Assembly: GCA_003254905.1 (NCBI GenBank)
Contig: QANU01067139.1
Coordinates: forward strand, 254,315-318,314
Origin: Nissolia schottii
Taxonomy: Eukaryota > Streptophyta > Magnoliopsida > Fabales > Fabaceae
DNA length: 64,000 bases
Reading direction: 5' to 3'
A model generated the notes under the pieces. That model saw only the letters and a list, made by a program, of their open reading frames with translations. It was not told where the DNA came from and ran no database searches. Positions 1-11,154 of the stretch are shown here, piece by piece. A program made the translations under genes and the position numbers. Within the stretch, counting starts at the first letter, position 1. Every line of letters starts with the position of its first letter.

Positions 1-1290
1 CAGGTGATGTGTTCCGAGAAAGATGAAGGGAGGGAGGGATGGAGAAGGTAACGGTCAAATGGCGTCCGATCGGGTCACCGGTGATACACTGATACTGGTA
101 CCAATGTTTTTTGGTTTTTTTTTTTTTTTTCTCCTTCCTCTTAAGACAAATTATCCATTTTGATATTTTTATCCAAAATATGGGGAACATTAGTTAACTT
201 TAGGCCATTCATTAAATATATAAAATGCAAAAAATTAGTCTCTCATCCTTTCAAAATATGGGGACACTTTGATCCCTAATTTATGGAAATTAAAGTGTTC
301 TCTTTGTATGTTTGGGGGATTAAAATGCCATGCATGGTAAATGGTTAGGACCTTTAGTAAACTTGCACATCATAAGAAGCTATTTTGTCCATGAGAGATC
401 AAAATGAGTATTTTGTCTCTTTTTATTTATTTTTATTAAAATGTTGGCGGAGGGAATGAAGGAAGATGTTCCAATTATGTATGCATGTGGATCTTGGTTT
501 GATATAAGAGCTATATGTGAATGAATAAATCATTAAAATGAGTCTACATATATTGGACTCTTAAAAAAAATTATTGTATGATCATGAAATATCGTATTAT
601 ATATGCTTTTTAATGCATGCAAAATGATAACTAAGACTCATGTTCAAGTGAAGAACTCTTTTAAAGTGAAAACTAAAATGTCATTTTGCATGTAACTAAA
701 AGCATAATCAATATGACGCTCCATAACCATACAATAATTTATTAAACACTTAGTTATAGGATGATGATACCATTTAAAGAAGAAGAAGAAAAAAATAAAG
801 TAAAAAACAATGTTTTTTCGACAAACACTTGTATTTTATTTGTATCTCATGAGCTTAAAAAGTATATACCAAGCCCATTCAATTTTTAGTGAAATCTACT
901 TACTCGTTTATTCTGAGCACGACTCTATTAGTCTTGACTTTCCTTTCAGATGTATTTGAGATTGTAGAGCCATTGAAATGGCCAAAACTTGTTTGTGGCT
1001 CTTAGTGCATATTGGATTGATCACAAATAAAAGAAGAATACACTGTCACTTATGCCGCTCGACAACTTGTCAGTGGTGTAGTACATATGATGAGTCCAGT
1101 CTTCAATGTCACTTGATGCTCGATGTGTTGGCCTTGGCCCTTACCCGTATTGAGATTGCTAGAAAAAGACCCTTGAGTTTTGACCTTTTTTCTGTCTTTG
1201 TTGTTATAGCCTTGCTTTCATTGTTACCAGCATCAATACTGAGTGTCGCGTTCATCGCCTAGGCATAGGTGAGGGTGTCTATATGGGATG
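1..1290. other. AT-rich stretch without a recognisable gene
   Basis: The first 120 bases are relatively GC-rich and could be the edge of a neighbouring gene, but no supported exon was found. The rest is AT-rich and low in coding potential. A 94-codon open frame at 978-1262 has no recognisable family and may be a shadow of decayed retroelement sequence continuing from the gypsy remnant to its right. Confidence 0.5.
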
Positions 1291-3661
1291 ACATGATATT
1301 GTAATAATTCATGGGCAACCCATGTACGGAATGTCATACCTTCTTAGCAGTTGTTGCCATGAGTTCAGGGGTCGCTTGTGACAGTCGGGTGATCCTCATC
1401 ATACTCAGTGACCGTCATGCCCAAGGTCAACTTCAATTTAAAAAATTCTTCTAGCATTTGATTGGTCCTACTTGAGGGAACAAAATGCTTGCGTAAACCC
1501 TCCACAAACTCCTCCCAAGTAGGTGGATAACCTGGTGCAAAACCTTCCATGAACTCCTAGTGCCATAGTTCTGCTTGTCTTCCCAGCTAATAGCTGGCCA
1601 ACTTTGTTGCCTTGATAGATAAGACATGGAGAATATCTATTTTCTTCTTTATTTTATTGAGGAACTCTTGTGGATCCTCCTCCAAAAGTTTGCGATCAAA
1701 GGTGGGGGAATTTAGACTATTGAAACGGTTAATCACCGCATCTTTTGAAACTCACATTGCAAGCGCATCTGCCATGTTAGCCATAGTTTGTTCTAAATAT
1801 CTCAGTCGAGCCTTATTGCTTGAAGAGCCACTGTTAAGGTGATGATAGATGAATCTGGAAGCCATCTAAACTAATTGGAATAGACTAGGATTAGGACAAG
1901 AATTAGAATTAGAAAAAGACTCTGACTTTCTATTGATTCTAGAAATGACCGACTACACTAAAGTCTCAGGTAGCGTTACGTCTAATGGGAGTGGGTGTGC
2001 TTCCATTCACATAATCATGGTGTTACTTGAGAACATGTGTTCTACTTACACACAGGAAAACTTATGGCTTTGATACTAACTTTGTCATAACCCAAAAGGT
2101 CATGACCAATGCACAAGGGATAATATCCCCCTTATGCAAGCCTCTAATAGTAATTTATTTGAAAACGTGGCTATTTAATAAAATAATTAAATAATTTAAT
2201 TAAAATAATTTCATAAATAAATAAATACATAGGGCACATAAATAGCGTATTCCTGCCTGTGTGACGCTAGATAGCATTCTAGAAAGAAATAAAAAAAAAA
2301 AGTTCCACTACAAAATGGAGCTTACCACGAATAGTTGAACTAGACTGTGGAGTCTTACTCTGGACCAACAACAACATCTGAAAAAATAATGAGATGAGAG
2401 GTGAGTCATCAAATTTAGTGAATGACAAAGTCCCATGGCTCATGTGGGACATAAACAAACGTGTAACTCATAATGTAATAAATGTTGATAATAATAGTAA
2501 TATCAATAGTGATGATGATAATAATAATAATAATAATAATTTTTCAACTTTTGAATATCTGGGGAGATATCTGTCTTAGAGTTCTATCCGAGACTTAAAA
2601 TTTAACTTGTTGAGCCTCACGATGTGCTATCTACCCAGACATCACAGTTTGTCTACAAGGTACTAAGGTCGACATAGGTCGTTGCCGACGCACAGTTCTA
2701 ATTTAAATACTCTCAATCAAAGCTTATACATTAATTTTATCATTATGATAATAATTTCCAAAAAATCATAATATTTGTCAGGCAACATATGCATTGCTTT
2801 ACTTACTATCAAATGGTCCCACATGTAAATAAAATGTTTCATGAGTTCATAAAAATTTTCATAAATTATTTATCAAACTGATATTCCATGAATATTCTAA
2901 AATATTTTATGATAATATTATCTCAAAGATATAGCATAAACTTGCTGATAATAAAATGTCATTCATGAAAATAATTATTAATGATCGTTAAAATAAGTTG
3001 TGAGAAACTACCACTCACCTAAAGTCACTGAAACTCTTACGTCGTTACCTTACGACTCCTGCAAAACTCGCTCTTTGCTCTCGGATCAAAAGTACCACAT
3101 ACAGTATTTCTCACAATAATGTTTCTCTCTCACACACATTTACTTGGTTTTCAACATTTGGAACAACTCATGGTTTATATAGAGGTTGTTTAAGCAATAA
3201 AATATTAAGATTTAAACATCCATGCAAACAATGCTAAAAATAAAATATTAACATGTAAACATCCAGGCAAATCATGCTAAAATAAAATATTAAGGTATAA
3301 TGGTATAATACTAAATGTAGCATGATATTAGATAGTATAATTTATTTTTAAAGGAAATACTATATATTATAATATAGTTATCATAATGAACTTGATGTAT
3401 TGCACAATGTGCATAGAAAAGAATAGGAAACTATAAAAATTTGTCTAGAGATAAATTTATGGCTACTACTATATACATGCATGATAAGTAGTACATAAGA
3501 TGCGAATAAAATAACTTCATAATAATAGTTAACAAATTAATATAAAAGAGTATTGAATAAGTATAATTATAATAATCAACTTTAAAATAGTGGTAATCAT
3601 AATTTCATCTTGTAATTAATATAAATTTATTCATATTGATTAAAAGTTTCAGGGTATTACA
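1290..3661 (-). mobile_element. Ty3/gypsy-type LTR retrotransposon remnant (LTR, primer site, gag)
   Basis: This is a fossil of an LTR retroelement lying on the minus strand. The segment 2083-3661 (about 1.58 kb) has LTR-like ends, TGTAATACCC at the 3661 side and GGGTTATGACA at the 2083 side. Immediately inside it, at about 2065-2082, lies a primer-binding-like sequence (TAGTATCAAAGCCA on the minus strand). A gag-like region follows at about 1865 down to 1365, with a retrotransposon gag pattern around PPTWEEFVEGLRKHFVP. No protease, polymerase or second LTR is visible, so the copy is truncated as well as broken in gag. Family assignment rests on the gag pattern; the exact LTR limits are inferred from the ends. 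Age cannot be estimated from one LTR, but the decay suggests it is old. Confidence 0.6.
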
Positions 3662-3753
3662 ACTCCCCACCACACACCCTATTAAAACTCTCTTCCCACC
3701 CCATTTTGTCAATCAAACTCACTCAAAACTTTTAACAAACACCATGTGCTCTT

Positions 3754-3980
3754 TCAACAACAACAACAACTTCAACTTGGACAACCTCCCTTTCCATACC
3801 CTCATGGACAGGCCCCGATTTCGCACCTCAATCAACAACCCCTTAATCACCCAATCCCTCGAGGACGTTCTCTTCAATGCCAGCAACACCGTCGACAATG
3901 ATGTGTGCTCCCAGCTTGCCCTGGAGGAGTCAAAGCTTGAGAGGCAATGGGGTAAGTTGCTATTGAAGCTTCTCGCATAA
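3754..3980 (+). pseudogene. Exon-like open frame, possible gene fragment of unknown family
   Basis: An ATG at 3754 opens a frame with an Asn-rich start and then a plausible soluble protein stretch ending around the pattern SQLALEESKLER, before running out at 3980. The downstream 600 bases are G/T-rich and contain no convincing continuation. The composition is more gene-like than the flanks. The acidic/basic SQLALEESKLER segment faintly recalls the start of an uncharacterised plant protein, but the family cannot be named with confidence. It sits directly beside the gypsy LTR end at 3661. It may be a truncated first exon, a gene fragment or chance. Confidence 0.25.
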
Positions 3981-5350
3981 CTTCTTCTCCTACGTAGTTC
4001 ACTTTAATCACACTTTCTTTTGCTCGGTGGTTGGACTAAAGGAGACGACATAGATGATGGCGAGAATGTTGGCTTTCATGATTGTGTCTTACTCTTTTGA
4101 GGGATGATTAGAATCGAGATTGGGGGATGGTTAGGATTTGAGGATCTTGACTTATGAGGGTTAGGGTTTGGGAATTTGAATGTGGGGGTTCTTCTTGTTG
4201 TTGTTCTTGGTTTTCTGGTTGTTGTTGTTGTGGTTCTTAGTCATTGTCAAGGGTTTGGATTTGTCATGGCAATGTTGTGAGTGATAGAGGGAGAGAAAGT
4301 TTGTTAGAAGTGGATTTGAGCTTTGTAGGTTTGGTTATTTCATCTTAAAGGGGAAGTCATTTTATGAGGTGGAGATGGGTGGTAGTGGTGACATTGTAGG
4401 CGGATATCATGGTGGTGGTGGGTGGGAGTGTAGTAGGGTGGAGGTCACTATGGGTAGGGGTGGGGCTAGTGGGCATGAGTTAGGTAGTGTGGGTAAGGGA
4501 GGAAGAAGAAATGGGTAGTTTAGGGATTTTATAGATGTGTGGGGGTAGTTAGAGATTTTAAGGGATGACTTAGGGAGAGTGGAAAGAAAATGGAGTTCAC
4601 GAACATGTCAATGTTCATTAACAATCTCACAATTAGAAGAACCAACGTAATAAACGTTTAAAAATTTTAAAGACTAAGTTAACATTTTTTTTTGTCAAGA
4701 AATTATTTGACACTTAACTCAAAAATAAATTTACTCGTCATTATTTATAGATTACGGTAAGTAGAACTAAACAACACCAAATGGAAGACACAAGACATTG
4801 AGAAAAAGAGATACATGAAAAAGACAAACCTATGAAAAGAACACAAACATCATATGCATTTGAGATATTTTAGATGAAATAATTAAAATTTATTGTATAG
4901 ACACAAATATAATATGGAAGTTTAGAATATTGACACAAACATCAATTAAGGTATTTAGAATAGAAAATATGGAAGTTTTTAATACATTAAAGAACTAATC
5001 ATTTTATATTATTAACATTTTTTTAAATTTCTTAATAAGTGTCCAAAATTCATCTTATTTTTAATATGCATATTTACAATAATAAAAATGAATTCTACTA
5101 ATTTTGTTCTGAAATGCATTTTATTCTTTTATAAGTCTCATAAATTTATACATGAGTGTGGTTAAACATGAGATGTAATTTTCTATTTCTACAATATAAT
5201 TTTGTATATAACATCGGCGGTATATGAGATGAATTTTTTGTTTGAGAACAGAAAAAGCCAGAATGATATGGGAATAGGAAGTACCGCGTGTGTAACACCG
5301 CCTAATAGGACAGAAGCGTTGTGATGACGCGCGGATGAAGCGGCACCCGC
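3981..5350. other. Intergenic sequence upstream of the SWI3C-like gene
   Basis: The left part (about 4020-4560) is G/T-rich with repeated GTTGTT and GGGTTAGG-like runs. The right part is AT-rich. No supported exon, RNA gene or clear repeat boundary was found. Confidence 0.5.
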
Positions 5351-5363
5351 AAGGATTGCACAC

Positions 5364-5575
5364 TAGAGAGAGAGAGAGAGAGAGCCTCCGATCGTGGTTG
5401 GGTTGAGATAACACCCATCCATCCGCAGGAAAGTGCACGTCAACACACAAAATTGTGCTGTGCCCCCCAAAACACTCGAAAACCAGCACGCATCACACAC
5501 AGACACATCCAGCTGAAGCAAAGAAAGAAAGAAAGAAAGAAAGAAAAAATAAAAGAGAGAGAGAGAGAGCGCGCG
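5364..5575 (+). promoter_or_regulatory. Two (GA)n tracts in the SWI3C promoter or 5' leader
   Basis: A (AG)n run at 5364-5383 and a second at about 5552-5570, preceded by AAAG repeats, lie 130-340 bases before the SWI3C start codon. GA/CT tracts are common in plant core promoters and 5' UTRs. The region from 5575 to 5703 is C/T-rich, as expected for a leader. No TATA box was assigned. Confidence 0.4.
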
Positions 5576-5703
5576 ATCCCCCTCCAATCCAACTATTACC
5601 CCATACCCTTTGCGCCAATCAACGACCCCACACTCTCCAATTTTTTCCCCCAAACCCATCACACCCCCTCTCTCTTAAACCCCCCCATTTCTTCCTTGTT
5701 GCC

Positions 5704-8700
5704 ATGCCAGCTTCCTCTTCCGGTATTCCTTCCCCTCTTAAACCCTCACTCCTCTCTCTTCAATTTCTCATTTCCCCCAAATCAATATTTATTTATTAAT
5801 TAATTATTTTTTATTTTTTGTGCAGAGAATCGAACCAAATGGAGGAAGCGGAAGAGGGAATCCCAAATCAGCAGGCGCCACCACAAGCAACACGACGATG
5901 ACGACGAAGAGGAAGAGGAAAACCCCAATGCCGCCGTCGACGAAGACCACGACGACGATTCTGAGGACCAAACCCTCCACCACCAACACCACCACCCTAA
6001 TAATCCCCAATCCGCTTCCAATTCCCGACCTCACCACGAGATCGAGGTCCTCTCCGACCAGGCCGTTCAGATTTCGCACTTTCCCTCCGTCGTCAAGCGC
6101 TTCGTCAACCGCCCCCACTCCTCCGTCTCCTCAATCGTCGCCCTCGAGCTAGCCACCCTCTCCGGCGACAGCACCAAGGCCCAGCACCTACAAAGCAACC
6201 CTCCCTTCCTGGAGAATGTCTCCCACGGCCAGCTCCAGGCCCTCTCCACCGTCCCAGCCGATAGCGCCGCCTTCGATCACGACCGCGGCTCCGGTGACTC
6301 CGCTTTCGTCATCACTCCTCCGCCCGTTTTGGAAGGCCGCGGCGTTGTTAAGCGCTTTGGAAACAGGGCTCTTGTTGTTCCGATGCATTCAGGTTCTTCT
6401 TCTCCTTCTCTTTCTCTCTCTCGTCCCTGTGCTGCTGGCGCGTTTTAATTTTGTTTGTTTGCAAGTGAAATTAGAATGCCGTTGTCAAAATTTATACTTT
6501 CTAGGGTTTGCAAAAACAGAATGTCGGGTTTTCACTTTAAATTAATGCTTCAGGTTGGAACGTTTAGTTTGATGTGTTGACTGTGTTCTTTGAATTGTTT
6601 GGCTTTTTCCTGCGAGGATTAATTTAAATAGGTCAGTTACATGGTCTTGGAAAAGCTAACATCATTTATTAGGGCCCCCAAATAGTGTTCTTGCCTTTAA
6701 CCTATTGGAGGTTTGCCAATTGTAGTACTTGTCTCTTTAATTTAAGACTTCCATTTTGAAGACTTTGAGTTGGTATTAACTGGGGCTTTCTATGAGCAGA
6801 TTGGTTTTCACCGGCCACCGTGCATCGACTAGAGAGACAAGCAGTGCCGCATTTCTTTTCTGGGAAGTCGGATCACACTCCAGAAAAGTACATGGAGTGT
6901 AGGAACTATATTGTTGCACTATACATGGAGGACCCGGGGAAGAGGATTACGGTTTCTGATTGCCAGGGACTGATGGTTGGGGCCGATAAAGAAGATTTAG
7001 CTAGGATTGTTCGGTTCCTTGATCACTGGGGAATTATCAATTTCTGTGCCCGGATGCCATGTCACGAGCCTTGTAAAGATGTGTCCTACCTGAAGGAGGA
7101 GCCGAGTGGAGAGGTCCGTGTGCCCTCAGAGTTCTTAAAATCCATAGATAGTTTGATCAAATTTGACACTCCCAAGTGTAAGCTTAAAGCAGATGAAATT
7201 TATTTGTCGTTGAAAACGAACAATGCTGATGTCACTGATCTGGATGACAGAATAAGAGAGCATCTATCTGAAAATCACTGCCATTGTTGTTCTCGTCCTC
7301 TTCCTGTTGTGTACTTTCAGTCACAGAAAGAGGTACACTGATTATTGCTTTAAATTTAGTAACATCATTAAATAACTATATGAAGGGTTCTGTGGCTGTC
7401 CATTGCTTTTGTCACAAATAACATAATGAACAAAAAGACAAATAAGAAGTGCTTCAGTTATTGAATAACACCATAAGACCATGAATGATGTGGGCTGTTA
7501 CCATAATATTGAATGCTCAGTGCATATAGTTGCTAGAGATAAGTCTCCTTTAGATAATGCTGAAAGTTTTTAAATTGTGGGCCCATTATGATAATCCTTG
7601 TCTAAACTACATAGTCTGCATAATAAGTCTGACCACTTTTTTTCATTCGTGTGTAATTAGTATCTCATGTTACAGGTTGATATTTTACTCTGTGCTGATT
7701 GCTTTCATGATGGGAGATTTGTCGTTGGGCATTCAAGTATAGATTTTATAAGGGTGAGTTCATCAAGGGATTATGGTGAGGTAGATGGGGACAGTTGGAA
7801 TGATCAAGAAACTTTGTTGCTACTTGAAGCAATGGAGATTTACAATGAGAACTGGAATGAAATTGCTGAGCATGTTGGGACCAAGTCAAAAGCACAATGC
7901 ATTCTTCATTTTCTTCGGCTACCAATGGAAGACGGAAAATTGGAAAATATCAGTGTTCCAAGCATGTCGTCATCATCCAATGTGTTGAATAGAAATGATA
8001 GTGGAAGATCACAGAGTTGCTTAAATGGAGATTCTGCAGGTCTGTCTTATACTTTTTTTAAACCTACTTGCTGTGATATGTTTTTGATCATAATTTGATC
8101 CATGTTCTCACAGGAATTGTCCCTCAAAGTCTAAGCAGAGATTCTGACAGCAGGCTTCCTTTTGCCAATTCTGGAAATCCTGTTATGGCTCTGGTAGGTT
8201 ACTGCTAATGATATGCCCAAGTTTATTATTTAATTTAGAGATGCACTTGAAAACATATTTATCAGTTAGACTAGGATGTGGTTATCAGTACTGAACCTAA
8301 CATCTTATCCTTAACTTATTTCATCAAGTTTATTTGTGATATACTAAGAAAAGAAAATGCATTTCTTCAAGTTGCATGATTCTGTTTGGAGGAGCCACTC
8401 TTATTGATTACTGTACTTGCTTAACAAAAGCATAAAAGGATGATGTGTTGACAAAGTGACTGTATCTGTTTACTGCATAAGCATTTCACAGCTAATTACA
8501 CTGTCTCATATTCTGGATTCTTTTACTGAGATACTTACATGTCAGAGTTTTGGTGGATGCATTCTATAGGTTGCCTTTTTAGCCTCTGCAGTTGGACCAA
8601 GAGTAGCTGCTGCTTGTGCTCATGCAGCATTAGCAGTATTGTCAGAAGATAGTTCTGGAAGCACATCGCAGATGGAAGCATCAGGACATGATAACAGGTG

Positions 8701-10294
8701 AATGTGACTGTCATAGCTCATGCAGTTGTCTTAGATGAATTATTTTCTTCTTAGTTGTTTCTCTTTGTCTTTTGTTAAATATCTTATCTTCGTCTTTTGT
8801 GCTCTTCTCTTTATCTTTTCCTATTAAATTTATTCTTTTATTAAAATATCTTATACAGTAAACTGAACCTTCTGGAAAAACCCCCCTAATAGAAGAAGGG
8901 AAGACAACTTTATAAGTTGTGTCTGTCCTTACCTATTGTAGAATTGTCTGGGCGGGTAGAGGAGAAATTAAGCCTAAGTTTAACTGTTGCTTTTTCGGTT
9001 GCTAGTTTATGAATTTTTACACAATTAAGGGGGGTTTCTCTGGGACCTCTATAAAGTTCTAGGGTACCGGTGCCCTTCAGTTATTTGTGGTTCAGAATTA
9101 ACCACGTATCCCACTAAATTTATCAATTTAAAAAAAAATTAGTTTTTGTTTTTATTTAATGTAAAACTTGTGATTAAATCATAGCCATTGAATATAAAAA
9201 GGGTATTGGTACTCTTATAAAAACAAGGGCACCCGAAGGAAATCCTTATTAGTGTTATTTTTTCATTCATGAAGGACAAATTCAGAAGGCACACATAGTA
9301 GAGATGGTGGGCCTCGTGGAGAAGTTGCAATTACAAATAATCATAATGGTCAGTTATGATTCTTGTCTTCTTTTGTTGCTACTATCATGCCCTGACCTAG
9401 AATAAGATTTGGTATGCATTTTTTCTCTTGAGAAGTGCTTCTTTTGATTTCAGAGGATAATGCCAAAGTACTTGGTTCACGGGGTCAAAATGAAGGTGGG
9501 ACAACCCCACTATCTGCTGAGAAAGTTCAAGATGCAGCAAAGGCAGGCCTCTCTGCTGCAGCCATGAAAGCTAAACTGTTTGCCGATCATGAAGAACGAG
9601 AAATTCAGAGGCTATGTGCTAATATTGTTAATCATCAGGTATAGCTGTTAATATACTTCTCTTCTCTGTACATATGGCGTACATGTATGTGTACACCAAC
9701 TAGTCAAACTGGTCTCTTTTTTTGGGCAAAATTACGTCAATTAAGCTATTGAAGAAAATTTAGCCAGGTGCAGAGCTAGTAGTATTTTGAGATGTTTAAC
9801 TTGTGATGATGGCTTGCTGTTATATACAGTTGAAAAGATTGGAATTGAAGCTGAAGCAGTTTGCAGAAATTGAAACATTGTTGATGAAAGAATGTGAACA
9901 AGTTGAAAGGGCAAGGCAGAGATTTGCTGCTGAACGGTCCCGCGTTATATCAACTCATCTTGGAACTGGTGGAGCCACCCCTCTACTGAATGTGTCAGGT
10001 GTTGGTCCTTCCATGGCTAACAGTAATGGCAACAGTAGGCCACAGATGATCTCTGCTTCTCCCTCACAGCCCAGCATCTCAGGGTATGGCAACAACCAAC
10101 CAGTTCATCCACACATGTCCTTTGGCCCAAGACCTTCCATGTTTGGGTTGGGGCAAAGATTGCCCCTTTCTATGATTCAACAATCTCAATCAGCTTCTTC
10201 GAGTGTGATGTTCAACGCCCCTAGTAATGTGCAGCCCACTACCAGTCATCCATTGTTGAGGTCTGTATCAGGGACTAACTCTGGTTTAGGTTAG
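5704..10294 (+). CDS. SWI3C: SWI/SNF complex subunit SWI3C-like
   Basis: A core scaffold subunit of the nuclear SWI/SNF chromatin-remodelling complex. Exons: 5704-5722, 5826-6392, 6800-7332, 7676-8039, 8114-8193, 8570-8697, 9275-9348, 9454-9638 and 9830-10294, giving 804 residues, close to the Arabidopsis SWI3C length. The N-terminus ([17 protein letters not shown]) matches the family start and is followed by a His/Asp/Glu-rich tract. A SWIRM domain lies at about 197-277 ([12 protein letters not shown]). A ZZ-type finger at about 356-392 has paired cysteines (CHCC, CADC). A SANT domain lies at about 412-460 ([12 protein letters not shown]). A C-terminal coiled coil spans about 620-690 ([19 protein letters not shown]), and the tail is Ser/Pro/Gln-rich. 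All splice sites read GT-AG and the frame is intact, so the gene looks functional. Assignment to SWI3C rather than SWI3A, B or D rests on the N-terminus and the ZZ-SANT spacing. Confidence 0.96.
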
Positions 10295-10859
10295 TTAGAG
10301 AGTAGGTGTAAGTTTTGGGACTTCAATGGTGCAATTTTATTTGTTCATTGGTCTCAGCATTGAAGAGGAAATTAGGTGGTGGATTTGCCCTGAAAGTTAT
10401 TTGGTTTCTAGATCATGTAATTGTTTGCAGTTGATTGTGAAAGTGTTGCTTAAAGGAAATAAATAACATTTGACGTTCCATTGTTCTAATATCTTGCTGT
10501 GGTTCTGCACTTAAACTTGGCATGGAATTTTTATTGTCATCAGTGACAACTCGTGTTTTGTTAGATTACACAGAATACTAATTACTTGGAGAAAAATAAT
10601 GGCCAGACCGTGGTGACTTTTGTCTTCACTGCCTGTGCTGCTGTGCAATCTAATCCATGATACTCGTTTATATCTTTATTGTGCTGTTTGTGGTTGTGGA
10701 CACAAGATGTAAAACTTTCCTATGATTCTTGCTAGTGTCCAGCTTTTCTCTGCAGACAAGTACACGAGAATTCAAAGCTTATATTCTCAACTTTAAAAAT
10801 TGAAAAGCAGTTTCACTTTTTAAAGAAAACATGTTTGGGACCTAATTTATCAACTAACA

Positions 10860-11154
10860 TGTTGGATATATGATTTATATGAACTCTTGTAACTTAATCT
10901 GTTAGTTGGAGTTATAGCTTAGCTATAGTTAGTTTCAGTTAGTTATAGCTTAGCTGTAGTTAGATGAGTTAGTTTACTTGAGACTCAAGCTTCCTTGCTA
11001 GCACTTGTATATAAATCTGTGCACTAGCACAATTGTAGTTAACACTCTCAATACAAAAGCATATTCAAAAATTCCATTTTTCTCTCTTCTTACTTTCCTT
11101 ATCATACTTCACCATTGTTAAAGCTTGGAGTGTTCACACCATAGATAGTTTACA
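10860..11154 (+). repeat. 5' LTR of the copia element
   Basis: 295 bases starting TGTTGG and ending TTTACA, immediately followed by the tRNA-Met-type primer site. It contains a TATA-like TATATAAAT near 11010 and short internal TTAGTT/TAGCTTAG repeats. Confidence 0.93.

Noticed and set aside
978-1262. 94-codon open frame with Cys/His residues resembling a finger
   Set aside because: Spacing does not fit a known zinc finger and no family was recognised; it sits next to decayed retroelement sequence.
5453-6388. Several overlapping open frames on both strands across SWI3C exons 1-2 and the leader
   Set aside because: Low-complexity shadows; the spliced SWI3C frame matches the family end to end.
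9020-9260. Possible small transposon in an SWI3C intron (GGTACCGGTGCCC and GGGCACCC blocks)
   Set aside because: The inverted match is too short and the flanks do not pair.
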